A stretch of DNA of 34,192 bases from Plantago elongata (lineage: Eukaryota > Streptophyta > Magnoliopsida > Lamiales > Plantaginaceae), in the NCBI GenBank assembly GCA_036897095.1, contig JAYMSP010001266.1, forward strand, positions 1-34,192, written 5' to 3'. Shown piece after piece: positions 11,521 to 21,627 of the stretch. The notes below the pieces were generated by a model. That model saw only the letters and a list, made by a program, of their open reading frames with translations. It was not told the origin of the DNA and ran no database searches. A program made the translations under genes and the position numbers. Position 1 is the stretch's first letter. The number at the start of each line of letters is the position of its first letter.

Positions 11521-12586
11521 GTTTACAGTAAATATTAATTGAATAATTTAAATTTGCCTTTTAAAATATTTTTAAAATTAAAATAATATTTTTAAAGTAT
11601 TATCAATTTTTTACTTTAATATTTTATAATTTAACGAAATAAATATATTAATTCTTTTATTTTTTATCTGTTATCTGGTAAGGTGAAAGCTTACCTAACC
11701 GTAAAAAAGCCTAAAAAACTATATGAACTGGGAGTACCATACAAATTGGTTTACTTACTCTCTACGTACATCTCCATCAAAACAACTTCTATGTGCTTTT
11801 GTTGGAAAATGTATTTAGATAACAGAACAATATAAATAATGCATTTTAAAATCATAACAAATCACCATATAAAATATGTGTAAAATAACTCAATTTTCAC
11901 AGTACGAATTTATGATCTAGTTTCAAATTAGTAAACATCATATCATAAAATTAATAAAAACAAAAAATAAAAGGTCAAATTTTATTTCTAATTGCAATTT
12001 TAATGGAAAAAACGAGATGATTCATGTTACAGGTGGAAAAAACACCACTAAGCTATTCAATCGATTCACATGATTCATGATGAAATTTGAAGAAATTTGG
12101 TGAAATCTGGTAATGGAAGCGAGAGAATCTCAATGTAGACATCTTCGACGGTGAGGCTGTTGGACGAGAGACGATCCTGACTGAATGACGGATCTATTTT
12201 TTCACCTGTGATTCTGATATGTTATTTGACCGGATTGAAGTGATTAGTGCCCCATAAAAAAAAAAAAAAAAAAAAGAGGCCCTGAATATTAATATAGTGG
12301 ATATAATCATAATTAAACTGGTCAGATTCAATTCTCATATGTCCAGACTTGGTTTTGTGGGTATATATATCCAACCGATTCTGGCTTATTTTCTAAACTT
12401 AATTTACCTATGTAAAAGGAAGATTTGTCTTTTACTATAATAAGTATTTTTACTATACGTATTAATCACGTACACAAAACGTTAACTAGTTTGTTTGACA
12501 AATTATCAATTTCTCAACATCTTCCATACAATATCCCATACACTACAACCCACATTAATTTGTTACCTTAAACCGTCGGTTCTTAA
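11521..12586. other. AT-rich intergenic DNA with a 20-base A run
   Basis: No gene. An uninterrupted run of 20 A lies at 12256-12275 and may be the tail of a retroposed sequence, but there is no poly(A) signal just before it and no flanking duplication that I could see. Confidence 0.35.
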
Positions 12587-12588
12587 TA

Positions 12589-12859
12589 CTCCCTCTAGTC
12601 TAATAAAAATTTTCTAACTTTTTTTCATAGAACAACATTACAAACATCCTACCTTAAATTAAAAAACCTTTTATCCCACCTATTAATTCTTTACTATTTA
12701 TATTTCCTACTTTATCATAACTTTATTATTTATCTCACATACTTCTTCAATTATTTAGTATTTTATCAACATAATATCCCATTCTAATCAATATATAACT
12801 ATTATTTCTTAATTAAAGGAAAAAAATACTTTAAAAAGTTTTTAAAAAAACAAATAGAG
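12589..12859. mobile_element. Stowaway-like MITE
   Basis: Left end CTCCCTCTAGTCTAATAAAA and a decayed right end (CAAATAGAG) form imperfect inverted repeats. TA dinucleotides at 12587-12588 and 12860-12861 flank the element as its 2-bp target duplication. CTCCCTC-type ends and TA targets are diagnostic of the Tc1/mariner-derived Stowaway class. 271 bp, AT-rich, no coding capacity. Confidence 0.75.
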
Positions 12860-12861
12860 TA

Positions 12862-13808
12862 ATTTACAACATTAGTTTGAGCAACTAAATTTTAGCTAAA
12901 AATAGTTTGTGTTCTGATGAAAACCACTTCACTTCAACCATCACTCAACATATCACTACTGTTGGCTAAAGAAAACTCTATACCATACATTTGCATTCGC
13001 ACAGATCGGTCATCAAGATCACCATCAGGGAGGTTGCATATCACTTGTCAACCACTTCTTAATGGATATTTGCCGGTCGACAATGAGTGTTTAAAAGTAA
13101 TTGATTTACAACGCGATAGTATATGTGAGTGGGATGCATAGAATTCAACCAATGTTTTTCCGCCTTTTAAAATTTATAATTCTTACTACGACTTTTATAC
13201 AAACCTCCCAAATTAATTCATTTCGCAATCTATATATGAGGCTTTTTTTTAGCGTGATTTTGGCTCCAAGTTTCGAACTTACATGCCCCTATGAATTAAA
13301 AGCATGCGTTACATGTCAGTTGTTACTGACGAAAGAAAACATAGATGAATTTGGTGAGCTCAACTAATTTGGTTAGTAATTTGTACAAAGTCTCGTGTTG
13401 TTGCTTTCATAATAAATGCTTCAATAACTTATCAAACCCGGGCTGGATGAGTATTGAGCAATATTTATGTTTATGGAATATTGATTATAAATTTTTCGGA
13501 CATATACCTAAATCCCGTCCCCCGGTGGACCAGCGTATTAACTTCTAGAACTCTTCTACCGCTAATATGATAGTTCTATTGTACTAACTATCAACGTATA
13601 ACCTTTTTCCTAACTTATTCGCGTAATAAAATTACCACATATGAATCATCCAACCTAAAATTATTTTAGAAAAAACATATTTTTCTCGATCATAACAAGT
13701 AGAAGTATATATTCACCTAAAAATAACGTTTTATAACTACTTCTAGTTTTTATATCACTTTTTTCCATTAAACACATTTATTTTAACTTTTTTTAACTAA
13801 ATCTAATA
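12862..13808. other. Intergenic sequence without a supported gene
   Basis: Three overlapping open frames (12917-13141, 13101-13367, 13345-13548) share no recognisable domain and have no supporting splice or start context. I treat them as chance frames. Confidence 0.35.
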
Positions 13809-14055
13809 CTCCATCCGTTCTTCTAATAACTTTTTCACTTTTCTCTTTTTACTTTTTTAGTGTTACATTAAAAACTTTCGAATGTCATTAATAAAAATAT
13901 TTTACTCCACTAACTAATTCTTTATTATTTATCTTCTCTACTTTGTCATTATTTTATTCAATCTCTATATTACTTTATCTCACTTACAATTTCATCAATA
14001 TAACTTATTTTATAAATTATTATTTTATTACAATTACCTTAATTGAAATGAAAGT
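13809..14055. mobile_element. Stowaway-like MITE, right end lost
   Basis: The left end CTCCATCCGTTCTTCTAATA, preceded by TA at 13807-13808, is a standard Stowaway terminus. The AT-rich body resembles the element at 12589-12859. No matching right inverted repeat is found; the copy fades out where another MITE end begins at 14063. Confidence 0.6.
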
Positions 14056-14062
14056 GAAGAGT

Positions 14063-14115
14063 TAGGACTGATTGGTATATAATTTAAGTGACCTTTTTCA
14101 ATTGAAATTGAGTTT
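14063..14115. mobile_element. MITE end fragment, GGGCTGATTGG family
   Basis: GGACTGATTGGTATATAATTTAAGTG at about 14065-14090 matches the left end of the family copy at 4631. No right end is visible, so this is a truncated copy. Confidence 0.45.
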
Positions 14116-14695
14116 TTTTACAAAATATTCGATTTGAATGGAAAGATGACCTCTCCAGCGGTACAACAAATCGAGCGAGAAAATTTTTAAGTATTATAGG
14201 ATTAGTAATATGAATACTATAATGTGAAGACACGTTAGGGACACAAGAGTATTTATTTTACTAGTCATTAAGTGCACCCACAAGAGTCTCCTTCCAACCA
14301 ACCAATCAACCCTCATCTCCCAGCTCATGCAAGTATTCATTAAACCCACATCATTAAAGCTAAAAAAGAAAAACGGATGAAATATTGACCGAATGGAATA
14401 AAAATGAAAGAGAAAGTAAAAATTTGGATAGATGTACAAATTTCAAACATTGGTATAGTACTTACTCAATAGTGTATAATAATGCATATAGACAACCTGC
14501 ATTAAAAACTCTCCAAACACCCACCTTCTCATCACAACAATTAATCAATCTGTGAACCACATGAGTAGTAGTATTAATACTCGCCAACACTCCACCTCCC
14601 TTCCTCCCAAACTCCTACCAGTTTTCTCCATTTCTTCACATGAGATTGGAGACCCAACCTTCATTCATTTCAAACTAAACTAGGAGCCTAAAAAA
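14116..14695. other. Upstream region of the 155-residue protein gene
   Basis: AT-rich, becoming CT/C-rich in the last 170 bases before the start codon, as is common in plant leaders. The last part (14520-14690) is probably 5' untranslated region. No other gene is supported; a minus-strand frame at 14194-14439 has no recognisable content. Confidence 0.4.
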
Positions 14696-15163
14696 ATGGA
14701 AGGTGTTTCTGCTTCAGTATACAAAGGCCTCAAAGGCTACTGGCGCACCAAAGGCTACCAACGCATCAATCCCAACCGGAGAAAAATCCGAGTCGTCAAG
14801 CTCGGTTCAATCAGCGAGGATGGCGGCGCTGCCGCTCCTCCACCGAGGAGACGGCGGTTCTGGAGGCCGAGGAGGCTGAAGTTGAAGTTTCGATTCTCGC
14901 CGAAGAAGTTTGTGATGGGATTGAGAGATGCGTATGTGAATATGATGCTTAAGATTGCGAATTCGAGTGCGATTGGTGGAGGATTTGGAGGTGGATATGG
15001 AAGTGGATATGGCGGGGATCCGGGATTTGGAGTTAGGAAGGTGAAGGAGTATGATGAGAAGATGATTGTTGAGATCTATAAGAGTATTGTGCAGGCTCAA
15101 GGTAAAGTTGTGCCTAGAGATGCTGCTTGGGTCTCTTCAGGGATCAAGTGCCAAGCTGTTTGA
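14696..15163 (+). CDS. Plant-specific conserved protein of unknown function (155 residues)
   Basis: Single-exon gene; the ATG at 14696 (AAAAATGGAA) is the first in frame and starts the typical MEGVSASVYKGLKGYW block. The protein has four parts: a conserved N-terminal segment (1-21, KGYWRTKGYQRI); a strongly basic Arg/Pro stretch (28-69) with RRRRFWRPRR and KLKFRFSPKK; a conserved RDAYVNMMLKIANS segment (77-90) followed by a Gly-rich loop (94-112); and a C-terminal KEYDEKMIVEIYKSIVQAQG block (117-136). I recall this layout from unannotated plant proteins of similar length with no assigned function. No signal peptide or membrane segment is seen. The basic stretch could bind nucleic acid or act as a nuclear signal, which is only inference. 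Confidence 0.85.
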   Translation: MEGVSASVYKGLKGYWRTKGYQRINPNRRKIRVVKLGSISEDGGAAAPPPRRRRFWRPRRLKLKFRFSPKKFVMGLRDAYVNMMLKIANSSAIGGGFGGGYGSGYGGDPGFGVRKVKEYDEKMIVEIYKSIVQAQGKVVPRDAAWVSSGIKCQAV

Positions 15164-16755
15164 GTCAGATCGATTTATTCCTTTTTTTTGGTGGTTAGTG
15201 TTGTTTACAGATAAGCCAAATTGAGGAAAACAGAACTAGTTTATTGGTGGTGCTCTGCTGTTTTTGTTGTATATTTCGCTAATCAAATTAATAAGAACAG
15301 AAACTTTACGAAACTTCATTTTCGTTTTTCGCATTATAGCTTAGAGCCTTAGAGTTCCATTTTATGTGTGAACTTCTACTTCAAGGAGGGCTCGGCTCGT
15401 CTCGTTCGATAAGGAACGATTACACTTACATGTGTGGTGGTGAAGTGGGGATTATAGCTTAGAGCCTTAGAGTTACATTTTATGTGTGAACTTCTACTTT
15501 AAGGAGGGCTCGTCTCGTTCGATAAGGAACGGTTACATACATGTGTGGTGGTGAAGTGGGGATTTGGTTATTTTGGTTCTAGATTCAGCTCACGGCAAGC
15601 TTTCTATTGGTGGTATGCCATGTTTTTTGGGATTACTGTACTGCTGTAGGCTTTAGTGAAATTCACGAGTGGTTAATGGCTACTGGATTTAACATTACTA
15701 TGGTCTGTCTTTGTCGATGGGAAGCACAATTTTGCTAGATCCTTACTTTTAGGATTTGGTATAGTAAAAGTCTCTTTAGAGATATTAAAGCTGTAGAATT
15801 TTTGTAATAAAGTTATACTTGGAATAGAATACATCTCCACCTCCACGTTTTAACATTGTGAAATGTTATCATTAAACTTTCAAAATTGAACACTATATAA
15901 GTTCTATTTAATAAAATTAACCGTCGAAAAGTTAGTTAATAGTTGAAAAATTAACTATAGCTGGCCAAATAATTTTATTTTAAGAAGCTAATTTAATTAA
16001 CTTTGCAAACCAAGTTAAAATTAGCTTATTTCAGAAATTACGTATTCACATAATAAATTATTTATAAACAAAAACTTAAATTACGTATTTACACAATAAA
16101 TTCTTTATAAATAAAATCTTGTGAACTAAAAAATTAGTGGTAAACAGAACATATTATACATCTTCCATTTCATTTCCACGCGGACTTATTCCTATTTCAC
16201 CAATACTTTGTCTATGGAAAGGCAATTGCATAACTGGATCTATAATGGTAAACTACGCAAGAAATCCTCCTTCAGCTCAGAATCAAACGACCATTCCTTT
16301 AGGAACATTGGCATACACAAGCATGTATCAACACCTTCTCTATCATCCTTACATTTGAACCAGATAACAAAGTTTCTGTCATCATTGTACATTAACTTTG
16401 GTAACGCAACAAAGTTCCAGATTCTGTATAATCAGCTTACTAGAGTTCATCAACAACTCATCCCTGAAGACCAACATGAACATATCATTCTCCCAAAATA
16501 TCATCTCCAAAGTAAAATCCTACGCAGCGGCGAATCTAGAGCAATTTTAGGGGGTCGAAATTTTAGAGGGTCAAAGAGAAGAGTGAAAAGAAAATGGTGA
16601 AAACAAGGTAGAAATTGAAACTATGGATGTAGAACAGCTGACATCTCCAAAAAAAAAAAAACCTTGCACCTTATTAATCAGTTAGACAAACAATTGCCTA
16701 ATAACTTTACTGCTAGTATAATAGTCAAACAAATTTCAGAGCTTTACCACTGATC
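15164..16755. other. 3' flank and repeat-bearing intergenic region
   Basis: It contains the 118-bp duplication (15333-15561) and a 43-bp tandem duplication: TTACGTATT...ACAATAAATT starts at 16038 and again at 16081. The frame at 16208-16600 (130 codons on +) has no recognisable domain. At 16526, CAGCGGCGAATCTAGAGC followed by a GGGGGTCGAA string resembles the end of a hAT-type element, without a visible partner end. Confidence 0.4.
15333..15561 (+). repeat. 118-bp tandem duplication downstream of the 155-residue protein gene
   Basis: Unit 1 (15333-15450) and unit 2 (15451-15561) both start ATTATAGCTTAGAGCC and end GGTGGTGAAGTGGGG. Unit 2 is 7 bases shorter, lacking CGGCT in the GGGCTCGGCTCGTCTCG stretch plus 2 bases further on, and otherwise nearly identical. 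The two lie 170-400 bases after the stop codon, so they may overlap the 3' untranslated region. Confidence 0.9.
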
Positions 16756-16977
16756 CTAAGTATGAATAGTAGTGTCAATCTCACCATTAACAACATGTGG
16801 AGCAAAATACTTAACAGCCATTCCCACAAACTCTATTATATTGTATGACATCCACCCATTGTTGTACAATGTCACCATCCGATGAATTAATGTACCAATG
16901 GTTTCACTGGATGTGCTATCCAATTCCCCCTGATGTGGATAAAAACGACTAAGATTGTTTGGATAATGGGGATTACC
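16756..16977 (-). pseudogene. Orphan coding fragment, exon-like, product unrecognised
   Basis: On the minus strand an open frame of 73 codons plus stop follows a good acceptor-like site (TTAATTTAG|GG at about 16978). It reads as real protein: GNPHYPNNLSRFYPHQGELD, then ETIGTLIHRMVTLYNNGW, MSYNIIEFVGMAVKYFAP and HVVNGEIDTT to a TAG. Composition and hydrophobic spacing look coding, unlike nearby frames. It may be the last exon of a gene cut off by the LTR-like block just upstream of it (17.0-17.57 kb). I do not recognise the family. Confidence 0.45.
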
Positions 16978-17019
16978 CTAAATTAATGATGAAAGTGTAA
17001 TATGGAGCAAAGTTCCTGG

Positions 17020-17571
17020 AAGTTGCACCTGCAAGAGAAGGTAGCGGGTTAACCCCTTTTAAATCGACATGTTTAGGACAAATCGGTCGTACAAGAATTA
17101 GTGTGTCTAGTCAGAATGAAGATATCTGAGTAGGTTAGATAGAAGTACATTTGTGATAGTTAACTTACTTAAATGTGAGTAAATGCCCCGGTATTTATAG
17201 TCGAATCTTCGAGGAACCAAGTTCTGCTATGCCCAACGACTGATCGGTTAAATCTCGTACTGGCGCGTGTCGTCGGAGCATGGTGTTGCGTGTAAGATAC
17301 ATGTCAGTATTATACCATAAGAGGATGGGTTATAAACACTCAAGTCGGCTTCCGATTTAGTCGATGGTCATGTCGATTCCTCAACATATCGAGGTCGAAC
17401 CTATTTGTGTAGGGTCGGTCCAACCAGCTGGGATCTTTATAGTAGTCCCAATGAATAACTAGACAAGATGGAATTTGCCACATGAGAGCTACTTGTCGGT
17501 CTTTCTGTCATGAAGATCGTAATGACTCATGACGAGCCCTTCTTAGGATATGAACTAGGGAGCGGGGACTC
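17020..17571 (-). mobile_element. LTR-like retrotransposon fragment
   Basis: On the minus strand there is an LTR-like promoter, with TATA box CTATAAATACCGGGG at about 17190-17204 followed by a leader with AAGTAAGTTAAC. The layout (TATA, about 30 bases, AAGTAAGT) is the same as in the block at 9290-9945. The upstream part is rich in TCGG/CCGA strings. It abuts a CACTA terminus at 17572. Exact ends are not determined. Confidence 0.45.
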
Positions 17572-17930
17572 CACTACAAAAAAACTGCGGTTCTAGCGAC
17601 GGAGTTATCTATCGCTAAACCGTCTAGCGACATATAAAACATCTGTTGTGAAAACAGGCGTTGTTAAAGGGCTAAAACGAATAAATCTATCTGTCGTTAG
17701 ATTTAACGACGGATAATTTTATCCTCCATTGTATTTAGGCACGAATAATTTTATCTGTGTCTATAGTGTAACGACGGATAATTTTATTCGTTTTTAAATC
17801 TAACGACAGATAAAACTATCAGTCGTTACATTTAGTGACGGATTATGATTATCCCGTTAAATCGAATTAGGACAAATCGTCCTAATTCGTGGATTGAGCG
17901 ACGATAATGTGTTATCTCAGGAAATTTGAA
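17572..17930. mobile_element. CACTA (En/Spm) terminus with subterminal repeats
   Basis: It starts with CACTACAAAAAAACTGCGG, a textbook CACTA terminal inverted repeat. It is followed by about 330 bases of subterminal repeats in both orientations: AACGACGGATAATTTTATC and related CGACGG/CCGTCG units recur at about 17710, 17772 and 17838, with inverse copies TCTGTCGTTAGATTT between. Such arrays bind the element's own protein in this superfamily. No opposite terminus (TTGTAGTG) was found before 20.6 kb, so the element is truncated. Confidence 0.85.
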
Positions 17931-17981
17931 TCCTTTCACCCAATCAAACATTTTGTTTCTAGCTTGAGTGTTTATCGAGAA

Positions 17982-18990
17982 TCATGTTTTCGACCACTGT
18001 CCCTTCTCATTCTTCCTAGTTAACTCAGGCCTATTACACCAAGTGTTCAACTCGGTCCTAGATTTAACGTGGTCCTTTGTTTTACCGGGAATGTTGCAAA
18101 TCGTGTTGAAGCAGTTTTCGAATACGTTCTTCTCAATATGCATGAAGTCTAACATGTGACGTATTAGAAAACTGCTCCAATAATGCAAGTCCCAAAAAAT
18201 GCTTTTCTTCTTCCATCCACATTTATTTTCAATTCTCTTGTTATGCTTCTCCCACCCAAGTTTAGTTACCCTCATCAGACCTAGTGCTTCAGTTTTTCTA
18301 GTATTTGTGCACCAATAAATTGTTTTGGGGGGGACTTTAGTCACTATTTTGCCTTTCAAGAATTGAGTCTTGTTCTTACTGAATGGATGGTTCATTGGTA
18401 GAAACCTTCGATGACAGTCAAACCAGCATTCCTTCTCGCTCTCCTTCAATCTGAAGGCATCAGTGTCCTCCAAACAATGTGATCAAGCCTTAAATCCCGA
18501 AGTTTTCCTTCCAGTTAACATAGAATACGCGGGAAAATCACTAACTGTTCACAATATTGATGCTCTCATAATAAAATTCTTCTTTGTTGACACATCATAG
18601 GCTGGATACAATTTTCCCACAGTTCGATCAGCTCTTTGATTAGGGGTTGCAAAAATAGATCAAGCTTTTATCCTGGATCCTTTAGCCCGGACACCAAAGC
18701 AGTAAGAAACATGAACGGTTCATTCATACACTCACTGGGAGGCAGGTTGTACGGAGTCACCATCACTGGCCAACAAGAGTACTTTCGGTCATTTCCAAAC
18801 GGATTAAAACCATCTGTACACAGACTCAAACGTACATTTCTAGGCTCATATGCAAACTCTGAAAAAGTCTTATCAAACACCTTCCACGCAGGTGAGTCTG
18901 ATGGGTGCTCCATTGTACCCGCATCATCATGCTCCTCCCTTACTCTCTCCTTGTGCCACCGTATTTTGTCAACGCAAGCATTTCAAGCGT
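17982..18990 (-). pseudogene. CACTA transposase pseudogene (TNP2 / Transposase_21 type)
   Basis: On the minus strand, from high to low coordinates, the TNP2 order is: KIRWHKERVREEHDD, HPSDSPAWKVFDKTFSEFAY, NVRLSLCTDGFNPFG, WPVMVTPYNLPP, LDLFLQPLIKELIELWE, YDVSTKKNFIMRASIL, TVSDFPAYSMLTG, FDCHRRFLPMNHPF, KSIFWDLHYWSSFLIRHMLD, FMHIEKNVFENCFNTICN and IPGKTKDHVKSR. These are hallmark blocks of CACTA transposases. It is broken by a TAA after GLKDPG, a frameshift before YDVST, a TGA at 18551-18549 (at a Trp codon in the family) and a TGA at 18485-18483. Everything after the RPEL block is missing, where the subterminal repeats begin. It cannot encode a working enzyme. Confidence 0.9.
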
Positions 18991-20570
18991 ACAACCTCTT
19001 CAGTGTAAGAAGAGATCGAACAGTGATGCGTGTTAATTAGTTATTTCGTCTATAAATTGTCTATTATTTCACGGACTAGGAAATCGTATTTTGACCAATT
19101 AATGAAAGTAAAATGTAATCTTGCTGTGCATCACCAATCTATGCAGATATACATCGGAAGTATGTTACTCATGCTCTTTTAGCTCTGTATTACATACTAT
19201 ACTATCCATTTTTAGTGTGTGGCTAGGTCATATATGTAACATACATGATGACTATTTGTTTGTTTGTTTAAAAGTCTGCTTTGTGACAAGGTTAGTGTGA
19301 TGTGTGAAGACGATGTTGATATTATCTGGCATGTCATTGTTTTGGGAATATATGATAATTTCCCAACCCTCTATGGCTGACTTCATAGTCAACAAGCCAA
19401 ATTCGTGACCATCTTTTCTACTCTCTCAATTGAAACCAACTTTACATACATTCTATCCGTCTAAATCTCATCATCTTATTTTAATTGTCACAGAATACCA
19501 CCATCAAAATTGTCATAGCTCATGACTACTTGATATAATTCACGGAAGCTTAAATTTCAAAACTTCAGATGGATCGGCATAGCTCAGTTGTCAGTCCGCT
19601 TCTAATGGATCGTCATACCTCAGTTGTCTGCTTCTAATGGATCGATCATAAGTCAAATTGCAGTTAAAATCGAACTCAGGGGATATCTCCAAAGGTAGCC
19701 TAGGGTTGTTGGTCTCAAAATTGGTTACAAAGAGTATATATGAATTGAATTCTCAAGTGAAAAATATGTTATATTTTGAAAGAGGAACACAGACGTCTCC
19801 AAACATATAGCGGGTCGTGGCCACCAGATCTGCGAAGGAAGTTAATCTGGCAGCGACTAGCTCCTTCGCAAAATTCTTGTAATAGACATTTTTATCCTTC
19901 AAATTATGCGAAAAACAATAATTTTACAAACCACAAGTACTCTGGCAATATGCATCATCCATTTTTGGTCCTAACATATTACGATGACTTATATACATTA
20001 AGTGTCGTAACACATGTTTAAAGTGTTACACAATGCAACAAATAAATGGTCACGAGACAGACTACGACATTCAGATCGATGGGTTATTTCAACACTTTAA
20101 GTTGAGCTTTAATGTCGCCGATTCCTTAGGTCAAGGAAGGTACCAGCAATTAAGATGCCATTTTGGAAATTGCTAACTAATATTATTAGTCAAACACGTT
20201 ATATGTTTAATTGTTTAATCTGTTTGATTGGAGCCTAATATACTACTCACCACATCATTTGGGTCAAGTCCAGCGACCTGACATATTCATCTTAATATGT
20301 AGATTTGAAAATTCAACAAATTTAACTAGTTAAAAGGTAAAATGTTATTTAGCATCTCAAACATTCAGAAAACAATTCATGAAAGTGAAAAATACATACA
20401 ACACAACTCTAAGTCATAAGTAAACCTAATTCTAGCCGAAAACTATTTAACATTAATTATTGAAAAAAAATTTGGCGTGCGACCGTTTAGTGTTGTAAAG
20501 CTTTTTGCTAAATAACGATGTAACTCAGTGAGTCATTTGTTAATATCATGTTACAACGCAGAGGATCTCT
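18991..20570. other. Intergenic sequence without a supported gene
   Basis: AT-rich and possibly still inside the decayed CACTA element at its left part. Contains a SINE-like segment near 19570-19700. The frame at 19776-20021 is not recognisable. Confidence 0.35.
19570..19700 (+). repeat. tRNA-derived SINE-like fragment with a duplicated head
   Basis: ATGGATCGGCATAGCTCAGT resembles a tRNA 5' half with an A box. A near-copy (ATGGATCGTCATACCTCAGT) starts 37 bases later, and AAATCGAACTCAGGGG further on resembles a B box. It looks like a SINE whose head was duplicated. No clear ends. Confidence 0.45.
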
Positions 20571-20629
20571 GATCGAATTTCATCTCATTTAAAGCTCGAT
20601 TTTGTAGAGTATGTGTATAAAACCATTTA

Positions 20630-21627
20630 ATTGGTGGTGTAGTGGAATGGAGTTGGAGTGGTAAGCAGGGCCGTTTTCGAGAGTTAGGAGGCCCTGGGCG
20701 AAGTTTTTAAACGATGCCCGGACCAAATAAAAGTTTTAATAATTCTTTTTTATAGATTTGCAAAATATCTAAAACATCACTGATAATACAAGTACTTAGG
20801 TTTACATAAAAGACTAAAACTACCATCATTTTTACAAGGTCACAATACAACAACATGACCAAACATTATGTAAAATTTCTTATTAAACATAGCACATAGC
20901 TTAATTCACAAATCTGAACTAAAAACCAGCAGGAAGAAAACAAAGAAACTCTAAATAGCTACAAGAAATTATTGTAAATTCTGAAATAGCCCATGCCATG
21001 ACCGTCTCCGACCTGCTAAACTGTAGCGGACCAGCAGTGCTGCCAACTGCCATGGTCGGTGGCTTTCCCTTTCCGGTGGCTCTGGCTTGTGAGCTACTCA
21101 ATTCGATGCGACCCCCAAATTAAAATTCCGAGTATTTCTACTATAACCGATCTACGATTGTTGGATTTTGTTTGAATGGTTAGGATAACTATATACATGG
21201 AAACAATAAACGGCCATTTTACTTCGAAATTTGAAGAATTGATGGATGGTTAACGAACGTTGAGAGAAATTAGGTTATCGATTGAAGAGGAAGCGAAGAA
21301 ATCTAGAAAGTAGAAGAATAGACGCTGAATTCAATGCGTTGTTTGTATCTCTGCGTCTCCACTCTTCTGACTGCATTTTTCTTGCAATATTTCTTGTTTT
21401 AAATTTCTTCAACTGGACTCCAGTATTGGGGCCTAAAAGTTGGGCTTTGGGGCCCTAGGCAAGGCGAGTCCCTGCGCGGTTGAGCTTACCGCATGGGCTT
21501 ACTCGGGCCTGGTGGTAAGGATGAGGTGCAGAGTACAATTCCTGGTAGAGGCATAAGGTGGTTTAGGAGGTAAAGAGGTGTTGGTATATGAGTAAAGTAA
21601 TTGTAATCTTAGCCGTTTCAAAAAAAA
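20630..21627 (+). mobile_element. SINE-like insertion inside repeat copy A, split by a hAT element
   Basis: Without the hAT and its duplicated target the insert is about 144 bp. It starts ATTGGTGGTGTAGTGG (A-box-like), contains GAGTACAATTCCTGG (B-box-like) and ends TTAGCCGTTTC followed by eight A. It is flanked by CCATTTA (20623-20629) and TCATTTA (21628-21634), a 7-bp target duplication with one change; the uninterrupted copies of the host repeat have TCATTTA or a close variant at this spot. These are the marks of a poly(A)-tailed, target-primed insertion. Confidence 0.65.
20666..21511. mobile_element. Non-autonomous hAT element with perfect 8-bp target duplication
   Basis: 846 bp. The left end CAGGGCCG and right end CGGGCCTG are inverted repeats matching at 7 of 8 positions. 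Both sides carry the identical 8-bp direct repeat GTGGTAAG (20658-20665 and 21512-21519). An 8-bp duplication with CAGGGC-type ends is diagnostic of hAT transposons. Inside are subterminal AGGCCCTGGGCGAA and GGGGCCCTAGGCAAGGC strings, seen in many plant hAT relics. No transposase is encoded. A GC-richer patch at about 20990-21115 stands out from the AT-rich interior. Confidence 0.92.

Noticed and set aside
14807..15100. 97-codon minus-strand frame
   Set aside because: Shadow of the 155-residue gene on the other strand.
16526..16575. hAT-like terminus CAGCGGCGAATCTAG
   Set aside because: No partner end or 8-bp duplication could be found, so it is only mentioned in the intergenic entry.
16208..16600. 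130-codon + frame
   Set aside because: No recognisable motif or neighbouring exon; I could not support it as a gene, though it is long for AT-rich DNA.
18636..19040. 134-codon + strand frame
   Set aside because: It is antisense to the TNP2 pseudogene and has no domain of its own.
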